Part shown: positions 33,732 through 44,429 of the stretch, piece after piece
Numbering within the stretch: the first letter of the stretch is position 1
Layout: each line of letters begins with the position of its first letter
Assembly (NCBI GenBank): GCA_030447905.1
Contig: JAUJNZ010000002.1
Coordinates: 111,999 to 168,468 of the forward strand
Direction: 5' to 3'
Origin: Thermoleophilaceae bacterium
Lineage (GTDB): Bacteria; Actinomycetota; Thermoleophilia; Solirubrobacterales; Thermoleophilaceae
Length of the DNA stretch: 56,470 nucleotides
The notes under the pieces: generated by a model
Seen by the model: the letters and a program-made list of their open reading frames with translations, nothing else
The model's database searches: none
What the model was told of the DNA's origin: nothing
Position numbers and translations under genes: made by a program

Positions 33732-34679
33732 GTGAAGCCAACGATGTGGCTCTTCCTCGGGCTCGCAGGAGCTCTCGCGCTGGTCGGTGCCGCCTGTGGC
33801 GGGAGCGGCGGCGGTGGCGGCGGGGCCGGAGACCTCTCCGGCACCATCCAGGTCGACGGGTCATCGACCGTGCAGCCTTTCGCGCAGGCCGCGGCCGAGC
33901 TCTTCCAGGAGGAGAACCCGGGCGTGCGCATCACCGTGGGCGGCGCCGGCACCGGTGACGGCTTCGAGCGCTTCTGCCGCGGCGAGACCCAGGTCTCCGA
34001 CGCCTCGCGGGCGATCGAGGCCGAGGAGCAGGAGGCCTGCGAGAAGGCGAACGTCGAGACCGAGCAGGTCCCGGTGGCCAACGACGGCATCGCGGTGGTG
34101 ACCAACAAGCAGCTGCGGCTCGACTGCATGACCGTCGACGAGCTCAAGGACTTCTTGGGCCCGGACGCCGACGCGAAATCCTTCAGGGACGTCAACCCCA
34201 AGTTCCCCGCCCAGCAGGCGTCGTTCTTCACGCCGGGCGAGGAGTCCGGGACGTTCGACTTCTTCACGGAGGAGGCGCTCGAGACCGACGCCGAGCAGCG
34301 CACCGACGGCGTCCAGACCTCCGCCGACGACAACCAGCTGGTCACAGGCGTCTCCGGCACCCCCGGCGGCATCGGCTACTTCGGCTTCTCGTTCTTCCAG
34401 CAGAACCAGGAGAAGCTGAACGCCGTCGCCATCGATGGTGGCGACGGGTGCGTCAAGCCGAGCACCGAGACGATCCAGAACGGCACGTACAAGCCGCTGG
34501 GACGGCAGATCTTCATGTACCCGAGCAAGAAGGCGATGCAGCGGCCGGAGGTCGCGGAGTTCATGCGCTTCACGGCCGAGAACGCCCCGCGCATCGCCGA
34601 GGCGGCGCAGATCGTCCCGCTCACCGGCGAGCAGGTCTCCGAGGCCCAGAAGGCCGTACAGACCCTGGCCGGCAGCTAG
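33732..34679 (+). CDS. pstS: Phosphate ABC transporter substrate-binding lipoprotein
   Basis: A 315-residue periplasmic-type phosphate-binding lipoprotein. The N-terminus is a lipoprotein signal peptide with lipobox VGAAC (Cys at residue 22), followed by a Gly/Ser linker. TIQVDGSSTVQPFAQAAAEL and TVGGAGTGDGFERFCRGETQ are phosphate-site segments, and FTPGEESGTFDFFTEEAL matches the PstS family. It captures inorganic phosphate and passes it to PstCA. GTG start at 33732 behind AAGGAG. First gene of pstSCAB-phoU, under a Pho-box-like promoter. Confidence 0.96.
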   Translation: MKPTMWLFLGLAGALALVGAACGGSGGGGGGAGDLSGTIQVDGSSTVQPFAQAAAELFQEENPGVRITVGGAGTGDGFERFCRGETQVSDASRAIEAEEQEACEKANVETEQVPVANDGIAVVTNKQLRLDCMTVDELKDFLGPDADAKSFRDVNPKFPAQQASFFTPGEESGTFDFFTEEALETDAEQRTDGVQTSADDNQLVTGVSGTPGGIGYFGFSFFQQNQEKLNAVAIDGGDGCVKPSTETIQNGTYKPLGRQIFMYPSKKAMQRPEVAEFMRFTAENAPRIAEAAQIVPLTGEQVSEAQKAVQTLAGS

Positions 34680-34701
34680 CAGAGAAGCCGCCGGGGCTCG
34701 C

Positions 34702-35655
34702 ATGGAAGCAGCGCCCACCGCCGCCGCGGGCGGTCCGCCTCCTAATCTCGCTCGGGGGCGGACGCCCCGGTCGGTGGGCGAGCAGGTCATCAAGGCGCTG
34801 CTGTTCGTGGCGGCCGCGCTCTCGATCGCCACCACCACGGGCATCGTCGTCTCTCTACTGTCGGAGACGATCCGGTTCTTCGGCGAGGTGCGGATCGGCG
34901 AGTACCTCCTCGGCACGAAGTGGACGCCGCTCGCCGGCGGCGATCAGCAGTCCTTCGGCGTCGTGCCCTTGATCACGGGCACCCTTTACCTGACCGCACT
35001 GGGACTTATCGTCGCCGTGCCGCTCGGCCTCGGGTCGGCGATCTACCTCGCCGAGTACGCCTCTCACAGCGCGCGGCGGGTGATCAAGCCGGTGCTCGAG
35101 CTCCTCGCCGGTATCCCGACCATCGTGCTCGGCTACTTCGCGCTCACGTTCATCACCCCGGTGGTCCTGCAGGGCATCCTCGGGATCGAGGTTCAGATCT
35201 TCAATGCCCTATCGGCGGGGCTCGCGCTCGGCGTCCTGATCCTCCCGGTGGTGGCCACGCTCGCCGACGACGCCCTGCGCGCCGTACCCGGATCGCTGCG
35301 GGAGGGCGCCTTCGGGCTCGGGGCCTCGAAGCCACAGGTCGTCATGCGCGTGGTCTTTCCGGCCGCTCTGTCGGGGATCGTCGCGGCGCTCGTGCTCGCC
35401 GCCTCGCGGGCGATCGGCGAGACCGTCGTCGTGCTCGTGGCCGGGGGGGCGAACGCCAACCTCGGCCTCGATCCCCGTGAGAGCTACCAGAACATGGCCG
35501 CCTTCATCGCCCAGACCGCGCGCGGCGACATCGCCGTGCAGTCGGTCGAGTTCCTGACGATCTTCGCGGTGGGCACGACCCTGTTCGTGATGACGCTGGT
35601 CCTCAACGCGATCTCGATCCGGTTCGTGCGTCGCTTCCAACAGGTCTACGAATGA
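34702..35655 (+). CDS. pstC: Phosphate ABC transporter permease PstC
   Basis: A 317-residue inner-membrane permease with about six helices. PLITGTLYLTALGLIVAVPL, the permease-loop region LRAVPGSLREGAFGLGASKP and SRAIGETVVVLVAGGANANL are typical of PstC. It forms the phosphate channel with PstA, powered by PstB. ATG at 34702, 22 bp after pstS. The stop overlaps the pstA start (ATGA). Confidence 0.95.
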   Translation: MEAAPTAAAGGPPPNLARGRTPRSVGEQVIKALLFVAAALSIATTTGIVVSLLSETIRFFGEVRIGEYLLGTKWTPLAGGDQQSFGVVPLITGTLYLTALGLIVAVPLGLGSAIYLAEYASHSARRVIKPVLELLAGIPTIVLGYFALTFITPVVLQGILGIEVQIFNALSAGLALGVLILPVVATLADDALRAVPGSLREGAFGLGASKPQVVMRVVFPAALSGIVAALVLAASRAIGETVVVLVAGGANANLGLDPRESYQNMAAFIAQTARGDIAVQSVEFLTIFAVGTTLFVMTLVLNAISIRFVRRFQQVYE

Positions 35656-36554
35656 GCGTCACGGAGGTCCCCGCCTCGCGCGCCGTCGTGCAGCGCGCCT
35701 CGCGCGGCGAGCGGGTGGGCGAGCTGCTGTTCCCCGCGGCGCTCCTGCTCTGCGTCGGCTTTGCGATGCTGGCGCTCGCCGTCCTGATCGTCGACGTCGC
35801 CGCCGACGGCCTGCAGGTGTTGTCGATCGACTACCTGACGAGCTTTCCGTCGCAGGTCTTCCCCGAGAACTCGGGGGTCCAGTCGGCGCTCGTGGGCACG
35901 CTGCTGCTGATGGCCGTGTGCGCGGTGTTCATCGTGCCGGTCGGCACCGCCACCGCGATCTACCTCGAGGAGTACGCCGACCGCGACCGCTGGTGGAACC
36001 GCCTGATCGAGGTCAACATCCAGAACCTCGCGGCCGTGCCGTCGATCGTCTACGGCATCCTCGGACTGGCCTTCCTGGTCCGCGGGCCGCTCGAGCTCGG
36101 TCGCGTCGTGCTGGCGGGTGCTCTGACGCTCGGGCTGCTCGTCCTCCCCGTGGTGATCATCGTCGGCCGCGAGGCCATCCGCGCCGTGCCGGGTTCGATC
36201 CGAGAGGGATCGCTCGCGCTCGGCGCCACGCAGTGGCAGACGATCTGGAAGCAGGTGCTCCCCGGCGCCCTGCCCGGGATCGCCACCGGGGTGATTCTCG
36301 CCCTCTCGCGCGCGATCGGCGAGACCGCGCCGCTGATCGTGGTCGGAGCGGTCGCCTTTGCGCGGTTCAATCCCAACGACCTGACCGACGACCCGTTCTC
36401 GGCCCTGCCGATCCTGATCCTCGAGTGGGTACAGGCGCCCCAGGAGGAGTTCCGCGTGCTCGCGGCCGGGGCGATCCTGGTCCTGCTCGCCCTGCTGCTG
36501 GTGATGAACGCGGGGGCGATCTACCTGCGCAACCGCTACGAGCAGAAGTGGTAG
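35652..36554 (+). CDS. pstA: Phosphate ABC transporter permease PstA
   Basis: A 300-residue permease, partner of Pst[41 protein letters not shown] (EAA-type loop that contacts PstB) and [18 protein letters not shown] identify it. Its ATG overlaps the pstC stop by four bases, so translation is probably coupled. Length and helix number are normal. Confidence 0.95.
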   Translation: MSVTEVPASRAVVQRASRGERVGELLFPAALLLCVGFAMLALAVLIVDVAADGLQVLSIDYLTSFPSQVFPENSGVQSALVGTLLLMAVCAVFIVPVGTATAIYLEEYADRDRWWNRLIEVNIQNLAAVPSIVYGILGLAFLVRGPLELGRVVLAGALTLGLLVLPVVIIVGREAIRAVPGSIREGSLALGATQWQTIWKQVLPGALPGIATGVILALSRAIGETAPLIVVGAVAFARFNPNDLTDDPFSALPILILEWVQAPQEEFRVLAAGAILVLLALLLVMNAGAIYLRNRYEQKW

Positions 36555-36591
36555 CGCGGGCTTATCTTCGTCGATCCGAAAGGACGGTAGG

Positions 36592-37542
36592 GTGAGACAG
36601 GTGACCGAGCGACCTGAGAGCTCGTCAGAGCCCCAGTCGGCCGAGACCGCCCCGAGCGCCCAGCGGATCCCCCCGGCCGCCGATCGCGCCGACGGGCGCG
36701 CCCGCGGTCCGGGCACGCCCCCCGCCGTAGAGGGCGTCGGCCACGCGGCCACCGGCCCCGAGACCCCACGCGTGTTCGAGATCGAGCGCCTGACCGTCCG
36801 CTACGCGGGCCGGCCCGCGGTGTGCGACGTCAGCTTCCCGATCCACGAGAAGCGGATCACCGCGCTGATCGGGGCGTCGGGATGCGGCAAGAGCACCTTC
36901 ATCCGGTCGCTCAACCGCATGAACGACCTGATCCCGAGCGCGACCGTGGAGGGCTCGGTGCGCTACCACGACCAGGACCTCTATGGCCCCGACATCGACC
37001 CCGTGCTCGTGCGCAAGCGGATCGGCATGGTCTTCCAGAAGCCGAACCCCTTTCCCAAATCGATCTACGACAACATCGCCTTCGGGCCGCGCGTGCTGGG
37101 CATGGACGGCGACATGGACGAGATCGTCGAGCGCGCTCTGCGTCGGGGCGCCCTGTGGGACGAGGTCAAGGACCGCCTCAAGCAGAACGCCTTCGGGATG
37201 TCGGGCGGCCAGCAGCAGCGACTGTGCATCGCCCGGGCGCTGGCCACCGGCCCCGACGTGATCCTCATGGACGAGCCCGCCTCGGCGCTCGACCCGATCT
37301 CCACCGGGCGCATCGAGGACCTGATGTTCGAGCTCAAGGACCGCGTCTCGATCGTTATCGTCACCCACAACATGCAGCAGGCCGCCCGCGTGTCCGACAT
37401 GACCGCCTTCTTCACGGTGGTCGTAGACGAAGAGTCGGGCCACCGCCACGGCGAGGTCGTCGAGTACGACGAGACCGAGAAGGTCTTCACCAACCCGGCG
37501 GACTCGCGGACGGAGGCCTACGTGACCGGCCGAGTCGGCTGA
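36592..37542 (+). CDS. pstB: Phosphate ABC transporter ATP-binding protein PstB
   Basis: A 316-residue ATPase. Walker A is GASGCGKST, the Q loop is [20 protein letters not shown], the signature is [16 protein letters not shown], and Walker B is [13 protein letters not shown], with the switch His in [13 protein letters not shown]. The catalytic part (residues ~61-316) has the usual PstB length of ~256; the first ~60 residues are an extra Pro/Glu/Arg-rich, probably disordered segment. GTG at 36592 follows a GGACGGTAGG stretch; a second GTG three codons on is possible, and a start nearer the ABC fold would remove the extension. The stop and the phoU start share one base (TGATG). Confidence 0.95.
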   Translation: MRQVTERPESSSEPQSAETAPSAQRIPPAADRADGRARGPGTPPAVEGVGHAATGPETPRVFEIERLTVRYAGRPAVCDVSFPIHEKRITALIGASGCGKSTFIRSLNRMNDLIPSATVEGSVRYHDQDLYGPDIDPVLVRKRIGMVFQKPNPFPKSIYDNIAFGPRVLGMDGDMDEIVERALRRGALWDEVKDRLKQNAFGMSGGQQQRLCIARALATGPDVILMDEPASALDPISTGRIEDLMFELKDRVSIVIVTHNMQQAARVSDMTAFFTVVVDEESGHRHGEVVEYDETEKVFTNPADSRTEAYVTGRVG

Positions 37543-38243
37543 TGGTCGAGGCCCGCCTGCACTTCCAGGAGGAGCTGGGGGCCCTCGAGCACCAGGCGCT
37601 CGAGGGCCTCGACATGGTGGTCGCCGCGATGGAGCGCACGCTCGAGGCCGTGCTGCACCAGGACGTCGAGCTCGCGAGCTACGTGATCGCCGACGACGAC
37701 CGCATCGACGGCCGCTACCTCGAGGTGCGCCAGGGCATCCTCTCCCTGCTGGCGCGCCAGGCCCCGGTGGCCTCCGACCTGCGCCTGATCGCGGCCCTGC
37801 TCGACCTCATCCGGGCGATCGAGCGCATGGGCGACCAGTGCGTGAACGTCTCGAAGCTCGTGCCGCTGGTCGGGCGTGAGCCGCCGACCGAGCAGGAGAT
37901 CCTCGCGCGCGTCGAGCGCATGGGCCGCCAGGCGATCTCGCAGGTGGCCCAGGCCAAGCAGGCGTTCGCTCGCCGTGACGTCCAGCTCGCCGAGGACCTG
38001 GTGCGCCAGGACGACGAGATCGACCGCCTCAACCGCGAGATCTTCTCGCTCGCCCTCGACGCCGGCGACGAGCCCGACGCGCGCGAGTGGGGCATGACGA
38101 TGCTGCTCGTGGCCCGCTCGATCGAGCGCGTGGGCGACAACGCCGTGGACATCGGGGAGCAGACGGCGTTCGTGGTCACCGGCGAGTTCCGCGAGTTCAC
38201 CGACGCCTCCCATCCCGAGATCCAGTCCGGCGCCGTCCACTGA
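37542..38243 (+). CDS. phoU: Phosphate signalling protein PhoU
   Basis: A 233-residue protein of two three-helix bundles. The repeated metal-binding motifs are visible: IRAIERMGDQCVNVSKLV in the first bundle and ARSIERVGDNAVDIGEQTAF in the second (E-R-x-G-D-x-x-x-[ND]). PhoU links the state of the Pst transporter to the PhoR/PhoB signal pathway and limits phosphate uptake. It is translationally coupled to pstB. No phoR-type kinase is in the window. Confidence 0.95.
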   Translation: MVEARLHFQEELGALEHQALEGLDMVVAAMERTLEAVLHQDVELASYVIADDDRIDGRYLEVRQGILSLLARQAPVASDLRLIAALLDLIRAIERMGDQCVNVSKLVPLVGREPPTEQEILARVERMGRQAISQVAQAKQAFARRDVQLAEDLVRQDDEIDRLNREIFSLALDAGDEPDAREWGMTMLLVARSIERVGDNAVDIGEQTAFVVTGEFREFTDASHPEIQSGAVH

Positions 38244-38267
38244 GCGCGGCGGAGGCGGACTAGGCGC

Positions 38268-38498
38268 ATGGCCGAGACCTCTCCCGAGTTTCGCCGCATC
38301 ACCGAGGACTCCGTGCGCCGGCGGACCGGCAAGGGCTGGGCGGACTGGTTCGCCATCCTCGACGATTGGGGGGCAGCCGAGCACGGCCACACGGCGAGCG
38401 CCCGCCATCTGCACGACGCCTACGGGATCAGCCCCTGGTGGGCGCAGGCGGTGACGGTCCGGTACGAGTACGACCGCGGCCTGCGCTTGCCGGAGTAG
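38268..38498 (+). CDS. DUF4287-family small protein
   Basis: A 76-residue protein matching the DUF4287 pattern: RRRTGKGWADWFAILDDWGA and ISPWWAQAVTVRYEYDRGLR (a helix with WWAQ.VTV.YE followed by a basic tail). Function is unknown; it is small, cytoplasmic and Trp-rich. It starts 25 bp after phoU and is followed after 17 bp by the CHAD gene, so it may be the sixth gene of the pst transcript. Confidence 0.8.
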   Translation: MAETSPEFRRITEDSVRRRTGKGWADWFAILDDWGAAEHGHTASARHLHDAYGISPWWAQAVTVRYEYDRGLRLPE

Positions 38499-38514
38499 GA
38501 AGCGTAAGCCGAGC

Positions 38515-39648
38515 ATGGCCTACCGACTCGACGCCCGCGAGACCCTGCCGCAGGGCATACGCCGGATCGTGGGCGAGCAGCTCGACGGGGCCGTCGAGGG
38601 ACTGCGCACCGCCACCGGCGACGAGCGCGACCGAGCGGTCCACGACGCCCGCAAGCGGCTCAAGAAGGCCCGCGCGGCGCTGCGGCTCGTGCGCGACGAG
38701 GTCGGCTCGAAGACGTATAAGCGCGAGAACCAGGCGCTGCGCGACGTGGGTCGCTCGCTCTCGGCCTCCCGCGACGCCGCCGTCCTCGTCGAGACCGTCG
38801 ATCGCCTGGGCGAGCAGGTGCCGCTCGCGAGGCGCAGCCTCGCCCCGCTGCGCGTGGTTCTCGAGCAGCGCCGGCGCGAGACGGCGGCCCGGGCTCTGGG
38901 AGAGGGCGGCGCGCTGGCGAGTGCCGCCGACGAGATCGAGGAGATCCGCGCTCGCGTCGAGGGCTGGCGGCTGCACACGGACGGCTTCTCGGCGCTCGAG
39001 GACGGGCTGCGGCGGACCTACCGCCGCGGATCCAAGCGCTTCGCCGAGGCGCGCAAGGACCCCACCGACGAGGGCATGCACGAGGCCCGCAAGCGCGTCA
39101 AGGACCTCTGGTACCACGCCCGGATCCTCGAGCCCGTCTGGCCCGGTCCGATGGACCAGCTCGTCGAGGCGACCGACGACCTCGGAGACCTCCTCGGCGA
39201 GGACCACGATCTCGCCGTACTCGCCGACACCGTGCGCGCGCTCGCCGGCGAGGACGCCGACGGAGGCGCAGGCGAGACCGCGCTCACCCTGGCCGAGAAC
39301 CGGCGCGCCGAGTTGCGGAGCAAGGTCTGGCCGCTGGGGCGCCGGGTCTACGCCGACAAGCCGAAGCCCTTCGTACGCCGCGTGCGCAACCTCTACCGGA
39401 CGTGGCGCGACGAGCACGTGTGGCGACTCTCGCCCGACAGCGCCGAGCGCGTGCGCGAGCTGCTCGAGACCCGGGAGGCCGGCGATGCGATCGAGCAGCG
39501 GCGCGCGGGCGAGCGGCTGCGCCGCCACGGCATCGACCACGAGGATCTGGATGCCCACCTGCCGCAGCGAAACGGCACCTCCACACCCGCCGACTTCGAC
39601 GAGCTCGTCACGCACGGGCGGGTGCGGATCGCGAAGCGCAAGGGTTGA
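38515..39648 (+). CDS. CHAD domain protein
   Basis: A 377-residue, mostly helical, His- and Arg/Lys-rich protein. The two CHAD repeats are recognised by RAVHDARKRLKKARAALRLV and EGMHEARKRVKDLWYHARIL (conserved His with a basic patch), and by LGEDHDLAVL and RDAAVLVETV. CHAD domains bind polyphosphate and target proteins to polyphosphate granules, which agrees with the nearby pst-phoU and ppx-ppk genes. There is no CYTH domain attached. It is probably co-transcribed with phoU and DUF4287. Likely role: granule association or organisation (inference). Confidence 0.9.
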   Translation: MAYRLDARETLPQGIRRIVGEQLDGAVEGLRTATGDERDRAVHDARKRLKKARAALRLVRDEVGSKTYKRENQALRDVGRSLSASRDAAVLVETVDRLGEQVPLARRSLAPLRVVLEQRRRETAARALGEGGALASAADEIEEIRARVEGWRLHTDGFSALEDGLRRTYRRGSKRFAEARKDPTDEGMHEARKRVKDLWYHARILEPVWPGPMDQLVEATDDLGDLLGEDHDLAVLADTVRALAGEDADGGAGETALTLAENRRAELRSKVWPLGRRVYADKPKPFVRRVRNLYRTWRDEHVWRLSPDSAERVRELLETREAGDAIEQRRAGERLRRHGIDHEDLDAHLPQRNGTSTPADFDELVTHGRVRIAKRKG

Positions 39649-39708
39649 GCGGCGGCGCGCGCGGAGGCCCATCGCGCCGTCTATTCGCTCGCTAGCCTCG
39701 AAAGGGCG

Positions 39709-41364
<1,656 letters not shown>

Positions 41365-41373
41365 CCGGAGACC

Positions 41374-42078
41374 GTGCGACCGGGCGGGCTGAGGATCCTC
41401 TCCCGGCTGCGCCCCGGGCCGCGGGCGCGGCTAGGACTGCTGCTCGCCGCCCTGCTCGCGCTCGCCGCGCTGGTCTCGAATCGCGTGCCCTCGCCCGAGC
41501 AGGTACGCACGTGGATCGAGCCGTGGGGCGCGGCGGCGCCGATCGCGTTCCTCGCCGCGTCGACCGCCCTTCACGCGAGCTTCGTTCCCGGCCCGCTGCT
41601 CGCGGGCGCGAGCGGGTTGCTGTTCGGTCCTCTGCTCGGGACGGCGGTGACCCTCACCGGATCGATCTGCTCGGCGGTGGTCGAGCTGACCGTCGGACGC
41701 CACGCCGGCCGCGAGGGCATGGACCGGCTCGGTGGACGGCGCTACCGGTCCGCGGCCAGCTGGCTCGAGAGCCACGGGTTCTGGGCCGTGGTGACGCTTC
41801 GCCTCGCCCCGGTGCTGCCAGACGCGCCGGTCTCGTATGCGGCCGGGCTCTCGCACGTGCGCACCTGGCAGATCATCGCCGGCACCGCGGTGGGAGCCGC
41901 TCCGCGAGCCTTCGCCTACACCGCCCTCGGCGGCTCTCTGAGCGACCTCAGCTCCCCCGTCGCCTACGCGGCCGTAGCGACCATCGTGATCGCCGGAGTG
42001 GCGGGCGGCGTGGCGCTGCGCCATCAGATGCGCCGCTCGCGCGCGGCGCGGACGGCGGTGGCCGAGCTCGAGCGTTAG
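41374..42078 (+). CDS. VTT (DedA/TVP38)-family membrane protein
   Basis: A 234-residue membrane protein related to the one at 23330. It has a first helix (LGLLLAALLALAALVSN), the loop SFVPGPLLAGASGLLFGPLL, GSICSAVVELTVGRHAGREG, and the second motif TLRLAPVLPDAPVSYAAGLS, followed by GAAPRAFAYTALGGSLSDLS. Likely a lipid or ion transporter of the inner membrane; precise substrate unknown. GTG start nine bases after ettA. Confidence 0.85.
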   Translation: MRPGGLRILSRLRPGPRARLGLLLAALLALAALVSNRVPSPEQVRTWIEPWGAAAPIAFLAASTALHASFVPGPLLAGASGLLFGPLLGTAVTLTGSICSAVVELTVGRHAGREGMDRLGGRRYRSAASWLESHGFWAVVTLRLAPVLPDAPVSYAAGLSHVRTWQIIAGTAVGAAPRAFAYTALGGSLSDLSSPVAYAAVATIVIAGVAGGVALRHQMRRSRAARTAVAELER

Positions 42079-42104
42079 ATCTGCTGCCCTGCGAGCCTAG
42101 GCCG

Positions 42105-42891
42105 GTGTTTCGCTCGCTCCTCAACTCGCTCCTCTACGTCCCCTCACGCGAGATCGTCCGCCAGCCTGCTGAGCTCGGGTCATCGGCTCGCGACCTGAGC
42201 ATCGAGACAGAAGACGAGGACCCATGGCTGGTGGATCCGGGCGCCGGCGCCCTCGCGGGGGCACGTTCTCTTCTGTCACGGCAACGCCGGGAACATCGGC
42301 GACCGCGTCGAGCACGCCGGGTTGCTGGCGACCGCCGGCTTCGACGTGCTGCTCTTCGACTACCGCGGCTACGGGCGCAGCAGCGGGCGCCCGAGCGAGG
42401 AGGGCACCTACCGCGACGCCCGTGCGGCGAGGAGGGCACTGCTGCTCCAGGAAGAGGTCGACGAGTCTGGGGTGCTTTACCTCGGCGAGTCGCTCGGCGG
42501 CGCAGTCGCCTTGGCGCTCGCGCTCGAGGCACCGCCCGGTGGGCTGGTCCTGCAGTCGACGTTCACGAGCGTCCGAGACGTCGGGCGCGTTCACTATCCC
42601 TTCCTACCGAGCGCAGTGGTGCCCGACGCCTATCCGAGCATCCGACTGGTCGGGAAGCTCGAAGCTCCACTCCTCCTGCTGCACGGCGAGCGGGACGACG
42701 TAGTCCCGCTCTCACAGGGGCGGGCGCTGTTCGAGGCGGCGGCCGGGTCCAAACGAATGCGGGTCTTCCCGGGCCTCGGCCATAGCGACCTTGTTCCGCT
42801 GGCCGGCCCCGCCTATGCCGAGGCGATCACCGAATGGGTTGGCGAGGTAGGGCTGTGCCGCGGCGAACGAGACCGGCCCGAGATGTCTTGA
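42105..42891 (+). pseudogene. Alpha/beta hydrolase, one frameshift near the N-terminus
   Basis: The first frame (GTG at 42105) reads FRSLLNSLLYVPSREIVRQP and LSIETED; after about 42213-42217 the homology continues in the next frame as HGWWIRAPAPSRGHVLFCHG, then LLFDYRGYGRSSGRPSEEGT, LYLGESLGGAVALALALE (nucleophile Ser in GESLGG), LLLLHGERDDVVPLSQGRAL (catalytic Asp) and VFPGLGHSDLVP (catalytic His). The full triad is thus present and only one shift, one extra base or two lost, spoils the frame. It belongs to the alpha/beta hydrolases of the BEM46/YfhR type, which are esterase-like and of unknown substrate. A sequencing indel is a serious alternative to true inactivation. Confidence 0.8.
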
Positions 42892-43031
42892 CGGGTTCCC
42901 TCGATGTCCCAGCCGGCGCCTGAGGTACTTGAAGAGCGTGGGCGGGTCGCTTGATGACCACCCGCCTAGAGCGAGCCCCGGGTCTGATCAGGCGGTCGGT
43001 TTGGGTAAGCGGACGGGGGGGAACTGCAAGC

Positions 43032-43610
43032 ATGGTGAGCGCCGCTCCGAACTATCAGACCGTCCGGCTCTCGAAGGGCAAGCACCGCTCGCCCGAGGAA
43101 GGAGTCTGCGTCATGGAGCTCGCCGCCATGCTCGGTGGGTACTTCTCAGACCGCGTGCACTGCGTCGACCCGGCGATCAGGGCCTTCATGTGGGGATACA
43201 ACGACCACATCGACGACGACCTGCGTCAGGACCTCTACCGCTACGCTGCCGCCGTCCTCAACAGCCGCCGCGACGACGAGCTCTCCGAGCGCCGCGCGGA
43301 GATGTGCCGGATCTGGGCACTCCAGGGCCAGTCCGTGCGTCGCTGGCGCCTTCCGTGGGGGCTCCGCTTCCGGCGTCGCCACCGTGTCGATGTCGTCGAC
43401 TGCGAGTTCGCCGGCATCTACGCCGCTCGGATGGCCCGCGCCGATCGGGCCTGGCACACCTGGACGCTCAGCTTCATCGACATGCTCCTCGCCCTGGGCT
43501 CAAGCCGCGATGAGTCCGCGGCGCCTGAATCGGTCTTGGTACCTCTCCCGGAGCCCGAGGCAGAGGTGGCAACGCCGCCTTCTTCGGAGCTGGTCGGCTC
43601 GGCGCGGTAG
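43032..43610 (+). CDS. Conserved hypothetical protein
   Basis: A 192-residue cytoplasmic protein. TVRLSKGKHRSPEEGVCVME, then LAAMLGGYFSDRVHCVDPAI and RAFMWGYNDHIDDDLRQDLY form a conserved-looking N-terminal domain familiar from actinobacterial hypotheticals. The middle is basic (RRWRLPWGLRFRRRHRVDVV) and the C-terminus acidic and Pro-rich. ATG at 43032 is preferred over the upstream in-frame start at 42951, whose added residues look non-coding. No function assigned. Confidence 0.7.
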   Translation: MVSAAPNYQTVRLSKGKHRSPEEGVCVMELAAMLGGYFSDRVHCVDPAIRAFMWGYNDHIDDDLRQDLYRYAAAVLNSRRDDELSERRAEMCRIWALQGQSVRRWRLPWGLRFRRRHRVDVVDCEFAGIYAARMARADRAWHTWTLSFIDMLLALGSSRDESAAPESVLVPLPEPEAEVATPPSSELVGSAR

Positions 43611-43637
43611 CGGACGGCGCTTCGGCGCTGGGCTCTG

Positions 43638-44288
43638 CTAGTTGAGACGGGCGCGCAGCGATCGAAGCTCCGAGTCGAGCGCCGCCCGCTCCGGGTCGGT
43701 CAGCGGCAGCTCGAGGCGCATCTTGGCGGCGCGGATGGCTCGGGTCAGATCGGCGCGGCGGGCGTAGGAGCGGACCAGGTTGTTCAGCATCCGCAGGGCC
43801 GTCTCGTGGGGGGTCGCTGGACGAAGGTCGACCGGCGCCTCGAGCTCCAGAACCGCTCCGCCGCCGAAGGGATCGAGCAGTCGCGGGGGCGTCTGACCGA
43901 AGTGGCCGACTACGAAGTGGCCCGGGACCCCTACGCCGGCGAGCGCGACACCCGCGCGGCGCGCCACCTCGACGTAGACCGTCGACAGCAGGATCGGCAG
44001 GCCCCTGCGGCGCTCGAGGACCAGGTCGAGCATGGAGTTGGCGGGGTCGTCGTAGTTCTCGCGGTCGCCGATGAAGCCGTGACGGCGGCCGAGAAGCTCT
44101 CCAATCGCCTCAACCTCCGCCTCGGCCTCACCGCCGGCCGCCGGGGCGAGCTCCGCTCCCAGCCGATCGAGCTCGGCAAGGGCACGGTCTGAGTCCACCT
44201 CCCTGAACTCACCGGCCAGCGCAAGGGCCAGCTCATCGAGGGAGGCTTCGGGGCGTGAAGCCACGGCGGCGAACGGGCCGACGGACAC
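43638..44288 (-). CDS. SirB1-family transglutaminase-like protein
   Basis: A 216-residue protein with the SirB1 domain (transglutaminase-like fold without proven activity). The pattern ENYDDPANSMLDLVLERRRG, LPILLSTVYVEVARRAGVAL, AGVGVPGHFVVGHFGQTPPR matches this family, and the C-terminal helices (RMLNNLVRSYARRADLTRAI) resemble the TPR-like tail of such proteins. In the transglutaminase fold the catalytic Cys would lie near LSTVYVE, but no Cys is visible there, so enzymatic function is doubtful. GTG at 44288 chosen. Divergent from the LOG-family gene. Confidence 0.82.
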   Translation of the reverse strand: MSVGPFAAVASRPEASLDELALALAGEFREVDSDRALAELDRLGAELAPAAGGEAEAEVEAIGELLGRRHGFIGDRENYDDPANSMLDLVLERRRGLPILLSTVYVEVARRAGVALAGVGVPGHFVVGHFGQTPPRLLDPFGGGAVLELEAPVDLRPATPHETALRMLNNLVRSYARRADLTRAIRAAKMRLELPLTDPERAALDSELRSLRARLN

Positions 44289-44429
44289 GGAGCGATTGTG
44301 GCGCCCGAGGCGGGTGGCGTGCGCAACCGAGCCGAGCGATCCCATACGGTGAGGCGGTGGCGTCTGTCCCCTTCATGCCCCCGGTGCCCTGCGGATAGCG
44401 GACCGACACGACCGCCTCACCGCCGGAAC

